Shown here: piece by piece, positions 1 to 6,825 of the stretch
How the letters are laid out: the number at the start of each line of letters is the position of its first letter
Position numbering within the stretch: the first letter of the stretch is position 1
DNA from: Bryobacterales bacterium
Lineage (GTDB): Bacteria > Cyanobacteriota > Vampirovibrionia > Obscuribacterales > Obscuribacteraceae
Direction of reading: 5' to 3'
Length of the DNA stretch: 14,353 nucleotides
NCBI GenBank assembly: GCA_903970295.1
Contig: CAJCHQ010000626.1
Span: 1 to 14,353, forward strand
Program-made: the position numbers and the translations under genes
The notes under the pieces: generated by a model
Database searches by the model: none
What the model saw: only the letters and a program-made list of their open reading frames with translations
Told to the model about the DNA's origin: nothing

Positions 1-872
1 GCTCTGGCTATCAATTTGGTCGGGTCGTTTTTGTCAAAAAGTGCCCATCCGGTGCGATAAGCGACTTTATCGTCGGCACCGTTGTAAATCAAGAGAATTC
101 CCTTCTCGGTCATGATTGGGGGCGGGCCCGGCTCGACTACGCGTGCATCGAACATGCCCTTACGTCGCGCTAGAACTGGATGTTGAGACTCGTCCTGCCA
201 GTGTACGAGATCGTATGACGATGCCACTCCGGTTTGATCCGTCCCCTCCTCCGTGCTCTTGTAACTGGCATCGCCCATGTAGTACATCCAGTATTTACCG
301 TTCACTCTTTGCGGAAGAATCGCTCCGGATTTCGTCCATCCCTTATTCCAGGCACCTTTGTAAGCGGGCATGATCGGACCCAGTCGCGTCCATTCGCGCA
401 AATCTTTGGATTTAGCCAGACAAAGCTGCGCATCTTTGCCGTTATAAGCCGTGTATGTTAGATAAAATCGTCCGCCGATTTTGACAATGCGGGGATCTTC
501 GACACCGCCGCCTTTCTCTTCTATACCCTCGGCGGCAAGCACCGGCGTGGTATGGCTCTTGAAATGGATGCCATCGTCGCTTTCTGCCAAACCTAAAGAC
601 GAGATACCCTTTTTATCCTGCGCGCGATATAGAAGCACTGTCTTATGCCCGATTTTGGCCGCGGCCGGATTGAATGCCCCGGCTTCATCAAACCGATCGG
701 GAGTCGGGCTGAGAACAGGGGAATCGCTCAAGCGCTTGAGCGGGCCGAAAGGGCTTGCCTGCAGTTCTTCAGCGCCTCCGGCCGGCGGCAAATGGAAGCA
801 GGTTAACGCCATGACCGACCAGAATACTGGGCTCACATAATGCTGTTCCGAGATTTTTCGCCAACACCTCAT
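1..872 (-). CDS. Exported GH130 family mannoside phosphorylase/mannosidase (5' part, cut by left edge)
   Basis: Reading the minus strand from ATG at 872 gives 290 open codons to the window edge. Seen: a short basic start, a hydrophobic stretch (about residues 13-30) and a PAGGAEE region resembling a signal peptide and cleavage zone; FNPA (68-71); GGVEDPRIV (122-130), the GH130 hallmark with the catalytic acid Asp at about 126; VEPGPPPI (246-253), the phosphate/substrate-side motif; then YNGADD...GWALFDKNDPTKLIAR, the usual C-terminal signature. Known: GH130 enzymes are five-bladed beta-propellers that phosphorolyse or hydrolyse beta-mannosides. Inference: export makes a hydrolase or periplasmic mannoside-processing role plausible, but phosphorolysis cannot be excluded. 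ATG 872 is the first ATG after an in-frame TAG; no strong RBS precedes it, and a GTG further up or internal Met21 are alternatives. It diverges from the oligopeptidase gene across a 233-bp spacer. Roughly the last 60-100 residues are expected to lie outside the window. Confidence 0.85.
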   Translation of the reverse strand, partial: MRCWRKISEQHYVSPVFWSVMALTCFHLPPAGGAEELQASPFGPLKRLSDSPVLSPTPDRFDEAGAFNPAAAKIGHKTVLLYRAQDKKGISSLGLAESDDGIHFKSHTTPVLAAEGIEEKGGGVEDPRIVKIGGRFYLTYTAYNGKDAQLCLAKSKDLREWTRLGPIMPAYKGAWNKGWTKSGAILPQRVNGKYWMYYMGDASYKSTEEGTDQTGVASSYDLVHWQDESQHPVLARRKGMFDARVVEPGPPPIMTEKGILLIYNGADDKVAYRTGWALFDKNDPTKLIAR

Positions 873-1105
873 CGAGTTGAAGGTACCATGGATTTCGGAA
901 AGCAGACCAGAATCGGAGGCAACATTTATGCCACTGACAAGCACGCTAGTCTACTTAGCTAACTTCCCTTTCAGACACGCTTTTCGAGCGGTATTTAGGT
1001 AATGAATGCGCTATTCAGCTTGCAAAGCAAGGCGAGAAACCGTACCTTTGAGCAGTCTCATTTTTATCAAGCTGGATAAAATAACTGCAACCGAAAGAGA
1101 AGACT
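873..1105. promoter_or_regulatory. Divergent intergenic spacer (no clear promoter)
   Basis: This spacer separates the minus-strand GH130 gene from the plus-strand oligopeptidase B gene, so it should hold both promoters. I see no convincing -35/-10 pair with 16-18 bp spacing in either direction. A TAAAAT at 1077-1082 lies at a -10-like position for the plus gene but lacks a matching -35. A purine-rich GAAAGAGAAG at 1093-1102 is a plausible RBS for the plus gene. Confidence 0.35.
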
Positions 1106-3184
1106 ATGCCTAGTCAATCGCTCAATCCCACGGAGCATCCTCATGCTGCTCTCAGCGCACCCATAGCGAAAAAGGTGCCTCACATCACCAACATTCACGG
1201 AATCCGCCGGGTCGACAACTACGCCTGGATGCGCGACCGTAAGGACCCCGACCTGCTGCCTCATCTGCGAGCGGAGAATGACTACCATGATGCATACATG
1301 GCGGACACCGAAGCATTGCAGACCACCCTCTATGAAGAAATGCGTTCACGCATCAAAGAAGACGACTCGTCCGTTCCCTACAGACGCGGGAAATGGCTCT
1401 ATTACTCGCGCACCGAAACCGGTCAACAGTATCCGAAATATTGCCGTCGGCTAAACAAACCAGGTAGTGCCGAGGAGGTCTACTTAGACCTGGTTGAACT
1501 CGCCAGGGGGCTTAAGTTCCTGCAAATTGGTGATCTCGCCTTCAGTCCGAGCGGCAATTTTCTCGCATACACCGTCGACACCACCGGATTTCGCCAATAC
1601 AAGCTCGTCGTGAAGAATCTGCGCACAGGACAAATTCTCGCCGATACAGCCGAGCGAGTGACATCTGTCGAGTGGGCGAAAGACAACAAAACCATTTTTT
1701 ACACCACCGAAGACGAGCAGACAAAACGCTCTAATCTGGCTTTCCGGCACCGCATCGGCACCAAGAAGCACGCCATTGTCGGCCGCGAAGACGACGAAAT
1801 GTTCCACATCGGCTTCAGCAAAACTCGGGTTGGAGACTTCATCTATCTTTCTTCTAACAGTCACACAACGTCGGAAACAAGTTTCATTCGCGCCGACAAG
1901 ACTCAATCGAGCTTCCAGGTAATTCTGCCGCGGAAAAATGAAGTCCTCTACAGCGTTGATGAAGATGGAAAAGGTGCCTTCTATATCACCACAGACGATG
2001 GCGCCCCCAACAGCAAGTTAGTGAAAGCACCGGTCACCAGCCCAGGTCCAGAGAACTGGCAGGAAATCGTTGCCCATCGCCAAAACGCTGTCATCACCGG
2101 TGTTGATGTCTTCGATATCCACCTGGTAATCTACGAGAGAGACAACGCGCTCCCTCAGGTTCGCATTCAAAATCTGAGCACAGGCGCAATCAATCATGTC
2201 ACGTTTCCAGAGCCCGCTTACTCTGTTGGACCGTCCGCCAACTGCGAGTTCAAAACCACAACTCTGCGTCTTAGCTACAGTTCTTTTGTCACACCGACAA
2301 CGACAATCGACTATGACCTCAACTCTCACAAACAGACGGTGCTCAAAGTTATCGAAGTGCCAAACTACGACCCTTCTCTCTACGCCAGCGAGCGTATCTT
2401 CGCACCGGCCGCCGACGGCACTTTGATTCCTATCTCTCTTTTGTACAAGAAAGATTTGGCATTGAATGGTCAGCGGCCGCTGCATCTCTACGCCTACGGC
2501 TAGTACGGTTACAGCATTCCGGTGACGTTCACCACGAAACTCTTTAGCCTGGTCGACCGGGGCGTAATTTATGCGATTGCTCATATTCGCGGCGGTGACG
2601 ATCTGGGCAAGAGCTGGCACGATCAAGGCAAGATGAAACAGAAGATGAATACGTTCACCGACTACATCGCCTGTGCCGAGCACTTGATCGCGGCCAAATA
2701 TACAAGTGGAAAAATCACCGCGCAGGGCGGCAGTGCTGGAGGGCTCCTCATGGGCGCCGTCACCAATCTGCGTCCCGATCTTTTCTGCGGAGTCGTAGCT
2801 CAAGTACCGTTCGTCGATGTGCTCACCACCATGCTCGATGACACCTTGCCTCTCACCGTAGGCGAGTACATCGAGTGGGGTAATCCGAATATCAAAGACG
2901 AATTCGAGTACATGCAGACTTACTCTCCAATCGACAACATCTCCGCCCAGGACTACCCGCCAATCTACGTCGAGACAGCCCTCAACGATTCGCAAGTCGG
3001 TTACTGGGAACCGACAAAGTATGTGGCCAAATTGCGTGAGCTGAAGACCGACCGCAATCCTCTCATTATCCACATCGAACTGGAGGAAGGCGGACACGGC
3101 GGCGCTTCTGGTCGTTTCGACTACCTCAAAGAAGTGGCTACTGTGTACGCATTTGTGCTCAAACAAATGGGTATCCGGGAATAA
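1106..3184 (+). pseudogene. ptrB: Oligopeptidase B (S9 prolyl oligopeptidase family), interrupted by in-frame TAG at 2501-2503
   Basis: Codons 1-465 and 467-692 lie in one frame and together match the full length of oligopeptidase B (about 680-700 aa), a cytosolic serine peptidase cleaving short peptides after Arg/Lys. Seen: N-terminal AKKVPH, YAWMRDRKDP and IKEDDSSVPYRRG typical of the family, then a beta-propeller region (to about 440), then the alpha/beta-hydrolase domain with nucleophile Ser543 in GGSAGG, Asp628 in ALNDSQVGYWEP, His664 in EEGGHGGASGRF, and EWGNPN (about 590). The only lesion is TAG at codon 466, in LYAYG-stop-YGYSIP, where relatives usually carry a small residue (YGYGSYG), so a single TCG-to-TAG change would explain it. 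Flanking sequence shows no decay. Start: ATG 1106 after GAAAGAGAAG. It could be a recent pseudogene, a base-call error, or be expressed by readthrough or as two halves; GTG 2522 shortly after the stop has no good RBS. A strong terminator follows. Confidence 0.88.
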
Positions 3185-3233
3185 CCTGCTTTTCGATTGC
3201 ACCGCTGTATTTGCACTGGAAGTTCAATTCCGC

Positions 3234-3269
3234 AGGGCCACCCGATTCGGGCGGCCCTTAATATTTTTT
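3234..3269 (+). terminator. Rho-independent terminator after oligopeptidase B
   Basis: Inverted repeat AGGGCC-A-CCCG / CGGG-C-GGCCCT (3234-3258) with one A/C mismatch and an ATT loop, followed by TAATATTTTTT. It begins 50 bases after the TAA of the oligopeptidase frame. Confidence 0.85.
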
Positions 3270-3737
3270 GCCTTTTCTCATATTTTGCTGATAATGTCTT
3301 TTTTTGGCATACTCGACTTCCAGCCGAGAAAAGGAATGCTGTCCGGCGAAACGGACCTTCCATAGAGTTCCACTGACTGAGGCACCTCAATGAGCAGCGG
3401 CTTCGTCACCCTCGCAACCTTCGCCACGTTTGCGCAAAGCCTTTGGCGCCCCAAGCACGCGCTCTCTTGCGTAGCAACAATGCTTAAAAGCCAGCACTTA
3501 CTTGGCTTTCCGGAAAATATTACAATCTTGACAAGTTTGCGGTAATCAAAGCTTTTCATCGCTAGATCAGCTTCTTCATGTTAGTCAAAAGACAATCCTG
3601 TCTTTTCCTCTCAAACCTCAACTCGAACCAACAAAATTCCGCCTCTTCTCGATTTACTTGTTCTCGCTTTTGCGAATGGAGTGAATTCAGACTTGGCAAG
3701 ACAGGACCGTTGAGTGCATTTACTGGAGATAAATCAC
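3270..3737. other. Gene-poor spacer upstream of the three-gene unknown cluster
   Basis: No ORF here has a convincing RBS or family signature. A TTGACA hexamer at 3528-3533 and TACAAT at 3521-3526 are isolated elements; TTACTT (3498-3503) plus TACAAT with 17-bp spacing is the best, still weak, promoter pair for the downstream cluster. A perfect hairpin lies at 3587-3606. A minus-strand 93-codon reading frame (3278-3559) is open but unsupported. Confidence 0.4.
3587..3606. terminator. Short bidirectional terminator-like hairpin
   Basis: AAAAGACA-ATCC-TGTCTTTT is a perfect 8-bp stem with a 4-base loop, A-rich on one side and T-rich on the other, so it could act weakly on either strand. It could equally be an operator or leader hairpin for the cluster starting at 3738. 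Confidence 0.35.
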
Positions 3738-4088
3738 ATGAGCACCAAGAAACTGATCCGGATCGACGAACTGAGCCCTGCAGACATCGCCCGCGCCAAA
3801 CGCACCATTCGCGAAAGTTGGGAAGCAGCCCAGGCGGGGATCAGCTTGATGCACTATGGGCTCGTCACCGCTCAAATCGAATACTACGTGCCCTACGGTG
3901 CGGGTGACAAACTTGTTCGGGCAAATACCTACATCTGGCAGGAGCTCGATGTTCTACCCACTTGTCCGCTGCTCGAACGATTCCTCGCCTGGTGGAGAAC
4001 AACGCTCGATGGTCAGATTTACAAGATCGACATGCAGGGGGCACCGCTTCTGAATTTTGCCGAACTCGGTATCCGCACTCTTAACTAA
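3738..4088 (+). CDS. Hypothetical protein, 116 aa, first gene of unknown three-gene cluster
   Basis: I do not recognise this protein. The start is ATG 3738, with GGAG at 3724-3727; an in-frame GTG at 3714 lies upstream of that RBS and is unlikely. The product begins MSTKKLIRIDELSPADIARA and is soluble-looking, with no signal peptide or membrane segment. Residues 13-33 look helical (SPADIARAKRTIRESWEAA), the centre is aromatic (IEYYVPYG), and there is a Trp-rich helix (FLAWWRTTLDG) near residues 82-93. Codon use is like that of neighbouring real genes. It is 25 bp from the next gene, which has its own RBS, so co-transcription is likely. No catalytic motif is visible; a role as a small subunit or regulatory partner of the two following proteins is only a guess from context. 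Confidence 0.75.
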   Translation: MSTKKLIRIDELSPADIARAKRTIRESWEAAQAGISLMHYGLVTAQIEYYVPYGAGDKLVRANTYIWQELDVLPTCPLLERFLAWWRTTLDGQIYKIDMQGAPLLNFAELGIRTLN

Positions 4089-4113
4089 TCAGTCAGGCAC
4101 TTGGAGAACCCCC

Positions 4114-4698
4114 ATGACGACTCAAAATCAGCCTGTTCAATTCCATGCACAGCCCGAACTCGACCAAGTTCTCATCGGTCTCGGTTATGCCAGCCGAGAA
4201 TTGCTTGGTGAACCAGGAGCGTTCTCAACTTGCGAGAAAAATGGCCATCTCGACGAATTTTTGAGAGACCGCGGCATCACGCCTGCCATGCTCTCTGAGG
4301 CCCGCAAGCTGCAAGCGCTTCTACTTGGAAAAATTTCGGTACCCGAGACTGGCTTCGTTTTCGGAAACCTGACCGGCGCCGAGCAATTGCTCATGGCCGT
4401 GACCAAGTCCGACCACCCTGGCTTTGCACTGCTGCTCGTCGTCAGCGCCCGACCAATTTCCTCGGGCACCTCCGCGCCATTAACTGCCGCTGACGTTGCT
4501 CACATGGTCCTTACACAAAGCCGAGCGGACGGTAACGATCTGCTGGGGCGAGTAGTGATAGCGCCGGTGACATTACCACCAATACCAGTCGCACAAGCGC
4601 CTGCGGTCGATCAGTGCGGGAGCGAAACACTGCTCCTTCCGGGCGAATCGGCTTTCGATCAGGCATTCGCTGCTCTAGACCCGAGCCAATACCACTGA
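4114..4698 (+). CDS. Hypothetical protein, 194 aa, second gene of unknown cluster
   Basis: I do not recognise this protein. Start ATG 4114 is preceded by GGAGAA (4103-4108); upstream in-frame alternatives overlap the previous gene and lack an RBS. Seen: an alpha-helical N-terminal half with RDRGITPAMLSEARKLQALL (about 50-70), which resembles a small helical recognition or dimerisation segment; then a more hydrophobic beta-like stretch (GFALLLVVSARP, about 102-113); and a Pro/Val/Ala-rich C-terminal region (VTLPPIPVAQAPAV), probably extended or flexible. There is no signal peptide. It sits between two equally unknown small genes with gaps of 25 and 48 bp, consistent with one operon of interacting products. 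Confidence 0.75.
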   Translation: MTTQNQPVQFHAQPELDQVLIGLGYASRELLGEPGAFSTCEKNGHLDEFLRDRGITPAMLSEARKLQALLLGKISVPETGFVFGNLTGAEQLLMAVTKSDHPGFALLLVVSARPISSGTSAPLTAADVAHMVLTQSRADGNDLLGRVVIAPVTLPPIPVAQAPAVDQCGSETLLLPGESAFDQAFAALDPSQYH

Positions 4699-4746
4699 CT
4701 GAATCTGGCATCCTGTCATTTCTTGTTTAAAAAAACGGAGGTACAA

Positions 4747-5133
4747 ATGCAAACCTTGAAATCCCACAAACATGGTATCAACCAGGGGTTGACTCCGGCG
4801 GCCAAAAAACTGCTTTACCCCGTCGCCACATTTACGCAGGTCGCCCCTATCATCAACGGCGAAGGTGAGCGTGTTGACTGGCTGCGTCTCATCGCCTGCA
4901 AGGATGGACGTACATTCGTGGAAGTCGTAGATTTGGCGATCGAACACCGCGGCGGCATCTCAGTGTATTTTGTGTCGCTTATCGATCGCTTCGGTGTCCG
5001 TGTACCCGAATCGGCCTGGACCATCGACGAGATGCGCGCTGCACTCATAGAGCTGGAAGACAACGGCACCGTTGAGATGTCGGTGATGCTTCACCGGGGA
5101 GCGGCGCCGCCTACTTCATACTCGCTTCAATAA
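4747..5133 (+). CDS. Hypothetical protein, 128 aa, third gene of unknown cluster
   Basis: I do not recognise this protein. Start ATG 4747 follows an excellent RBS (CGGAGG ending at 4741, 5-base spacing); the upstream in-frame ATG at 4723 precedes that RBS and is rejected. The product MQTLKSHKHGINQGLT... is soluble, with a probable beta-rich core (WLRLIACKDGRTFVEVVDLA, then ISVYFVSLIDRFGVRV) and an acidic helix (TIDEMRAALIELEDNG, about 96-111) before a short C-terminal strand. It lacks signal peptides and cysteine clusters. The strong RBS suggests it is made in larger amount than the two upstream products. A hairpin follows within 50 bases, so this looks like the last gene of the unit. Confidence 0.75.
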   Translation: MQTLKSHKHGINQGLTPAAKKLLYPVATFTQVAPIINGEGERVDWLRLIACKDGRTFVEVVDLAIEHRGGISVYFVSLIDRFGVRVPESAWTIDEMRAALIELEDNGTVEMSVMLHRGAAPPTSYSLQ

Positions 5134-5180
5134 CGGCAACTATCATCGGCACCGGTCCTTTCCGTAGCTACCTCATTATC

Positions 5181-5238
5181 GACCGGATGCTCCGTGCGGG
5201 GCGTCCGGTCGTAATACTTTAAACGCGCCGCTTTTTTT
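5181..5238 (+). terminator. Terminator-like hairpin closing the three-gene cluster
   Basis: GACCGGATGCTCC-GTGC-GGGGCGTCCGGTC (5181-5210) folds into a 13-bp stem with two G-U pairs. The T-run (5232-5238) lies about 20 bases further on rather than directly at the stem, so efficiency is uncertain. It sits between convergent genes (the cluster, and the minus gene ending at 5280). Confidence 0.6.
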
Positions 5239-5265
5239 GTTTTTTGCGGGCACTTTGCCTATAAT
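5237..5265 (+). promoter_or_regulatory. Candidate plus-strand promoter pointing into the 3' end of the retropepsin gene
   Basis: TTGTTT (5237-5242) and a perfect TATAAT (5260-5265) are separated by 17 bases. The only downstream feature on this strand is the antisense of the minus-strand protease gene. AT-rich sequence makes a chance match possible. Confidence 0.35.
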
Positions 5266-5279
5266 AAACATTTCAAGTA

Positions 5280-6509
5280 TCATCTTTCGAAGCGAATTAC
5301 ATGATTCGGATAATCGATCGTGTACTGCAAATCCTTGAAGAAATTCTGACCGAGCAATGGATATTTCATACGCGCTTGATCACAGACTGCAACGATAATC
5401 GGTCGAGTAATTGGCCCCATCTGAATGCTGCCAAGCTCGAAAAGCTGACTCATTGTCGTACCACCGGCTCCTGTTATAGAAACTCGTTTCCCGGTGAAGT
5501 TACCGCCCCCCACAGCATCCATCTGACTGGTCGAAAACATGCAGATGCTGGCACCCGTATCAAACTGTACCGGACAGTCTCTGCCATTCACTTTAGCCAC
5601 CACGATCACTGCTTCACCATCCATACTGAAAGGTACGGCATATTCATATTTACCGGAGGCATTGACCGTCACTATAGTTTTCGTGGGCACGGCAGTAGTC
5701 GTGCCTTTCTCATGATCGATCTTTTTGAATGAAATCGTCTGCCCGTTCTTATCGATCGTGTATTGGAAATCACGGAAGAAATTTTGACCGAGAAGCGGAT
5801 AAGGCAAGTCGAGCGTGCTGACAAAGATCGGAAACTTTTGGCGCACGATCCGGCCGACACCGATCGTCACCAGCATTTTCCAACCCGGTATTTTTTCCTT
5901 CGTGCCGACCCCAGCAACAAAGATATTCGGCTTCCCCTGGGGTTTTTCCAGACCCAATTGCTCCAAATTTTGCAATGAGCAACAGCAAGTCGCGGCGCCC
6001 GTATCAAAACACATCTTGATCGGCTGATTGTTGATTGTGCCGTCGATAATCAACGAACCATTGTGATTGCGAAAGTTGATGTACGTTTCCTTCGGCAGCG
6101 AGTCTAAATCGCTACTGCGACTGCCTGAGGAAAATGGGTCGAGCATATGCAGAAATTCAGGCCGCTTGAGTGCAGCTTGAGCGAGAACACACGCCTGCGA
6201 ATTCGGGAATTGTTCCACCACGGTTTGATATAACCGGCCGGCATACTTATAATGTTTCAGCTGTTCGTGGGCTAGGGCAGCGTAATAAAAGGTGTCGGCA
6301 GTGGCGTCAGGCTCGGTAACCGCTTCGTCGAGATAAGTGACGGCACCGGCATAATGCTTAGCTTGATACTCGGCAACGCCTCGTTGATATAAACTCTGAT
6401 CGGCCAACGCCTGTACGGAAAACATTGTTGCGGCAAAAATCACTGCAAAAATGGAACCCAGGCAGCCCGAAGCCAGCCAGCGCCAGTCTGTAAGTCGCCC
6501 TCTAAGCAT
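5280..6509 (-). CDS. Exported TPR protein with two tandem retropepsin-like aspartic protease domains
   Basis: A 409-aa product. Seen: basic N-terminus (MLRGRLTDWR), hydrophobic segment about 11-36 ending SVQALADQ (signal peptide or membrane anchor); two TPR-like helical pairs about 38-105 (LYQRGVAEYQAKHYAGAVTY and following); then two homologous domains, each with a retropepsin active-site triad and C-terminal signature: CFDTGAA (Asp169) with YPLLGQNFF (237-245), and QFDTGAS (Asp317) with YPLLGQNFF (383-391). Known: clan AA retropepsins need two DTG loops, usually from two subunits. Inference: this chain could form a pepsin-like intramolecular dimer in the periplasm or at the membrane. A TCCCS patch at 174-178 follows the first DTG. 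The ATG at 6509 was chosen because GGAGGTGA precedes it (6521-6528) and the promoter -10 overlaps the alternative TTG at 6536. Nucleotide similarity between the two repeats (about 5321-5365 and 5758-5802) supports internal duplication. Substrate unknown. Confidence 0.85.
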   Translation of the reverse strand: MLRGRLTDWRWLASGCLGSIFAVIFAATMFSVQALADQSLYQRGVAEYQAKHYAGAVTYLDEAVTEPDATADTFYYAALAHEQLKHYKYAGRLYQTVVEQFPNSQACVLAQAALKRPEFLHMLDPFSSGSRSSDLDSLPKETYINFRNHNGSLIIDGTINNQPIKMCFDTGAATCCCSLQNLEQLGLEKPQGKPNIFVAGVGTKEKIPGWKMLVTIGVGRIVRQKFPIFVSTLDLPYPLLGQNFFRDFQYTIDKNGQTISFKKIDHEKGTTTAVPTKTIVTVNASGKYEYAVPFSMDGEAVIVVAKVNGRDCPVQFDTGASICMFSTSQMDAVGGGNFTGKRVSITGAGGTTMSQLFELGSIQMGPITRPIIVAVCDQARMKYPLLGQNFFKDLQYTIDYPNHVIRFER

Positions 6510-6535
6510 ACGGATTTGCGTCACCTCCGATGGCA

Positions 6536-6564
6536 ATCATAGCCGTTGTCCAGAAAGTTTTCAA
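6536..6564 (-). promoter_or_regulatory. Near-consensus sigma70-type promoter of the retropepsin gene
   Basis: Read on the minus strand: TTGAAA (6564-6559), 17-base spacer, TATGAT (6541-6536). Transcription would start near 6529, a few bases before the GGAGGTGA RBS, giving a leader of about 20 bases to ATG 6509. This supports that start over the TTG at 6536. Confidence 0.7.
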
Positions 6565-6692
6565 AGAGCCTGGGCAAACTCTTCTGCAAATTTATCACGA
6601 AGCCGCACTTCCCCGGAACTTTGCCCGCAATACACACCAACTTCAAAATCTTTTTTTACCGAAATAAATTATTTTCAGCATATCAACATCAT

Positions 6693-6751
6693 AAAAAAAA
6701 CAAAGAAAGTGGTGGACGAGGGCGGAAATCATTTCCCAACCCGTCGTCCAC
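6693..6751 (-). terminator. Rho-independent terminator downstream of the EEP gene
   Basis: On the minus strand, a long imperfect stem has outer arms GTGGACGA/TCGTCCAC (6744-6751 with 6712-6719) and inner arms GGAAAT/ATTTCC (6724-6729 with 6731-6736). It is followed by CTTTCTTTGTTTTTTTT. It lies between the EEP gene and the promoter of the next minus-strand gene, so it insulates the two. Confidence 0.75.
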
Positions 6752-6789
6752 AACTTATCAACAATGCGAATAAGCAGGTTTTCAGTCGA

Positions 6790-6813
6790 GGGAGGAAGCC
6801 GAAGCCTCCTCCC
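6790..6813 (-). other. UUCG-tetraloop hairpin just after the EEP stop codon
   Basis: On the minus strand GGGAGGAGGC-TTCG-GCTTCCTCCC forms a 10-bp stem (one G-U pair) capped by a C(UUCG)G tetraloop, 12 bases after the TAG. No T-tract follows, so it looks like an mRNA 3'-end stabilising or first-stage termination hairpin upstream of the T-tract terminator at 6693-6751. Confidence 0.6.
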
Positions 6814-6825
6814 ATGACTGATTGC

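Noticed and set aside
481..840. Plus-strand 119-codon frame
   Set aside because: Antisense to the GH130 gene, whose GVEDPR and EPGPPPI motifs define the coding strand.
2501..2503. Genome-wide amber (or amber/ochre as Gln) recoding to explain in-frame stops
   Set aside because: TAG terminates the EEP gene (6826-6828) and the P450 (13714-13716), and TAA ends other genes, exactly at family-consistent lengths.
2018..3202. Minus-strand 394-codon open frame
   Set aside because: Antisense shadow of the oligopeptidase B catalytic domain, whose Ser/Asp/His motifs fix the real strand.
3528..3556. TTGACA as -35 of a promoter for the unknown cluster
   Set aside because: At 16-18 bp downstream there is only GCTTTT-like sequence, no -10 match.
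3278..3559. Minus-strand 93-codon frame between oligopeptidase B and the unknown cluster
   Set aside because: Starts with ATG and has a Lys-rich product, but no RBS, promoter or recognisable domain; could be real but is unsupported.
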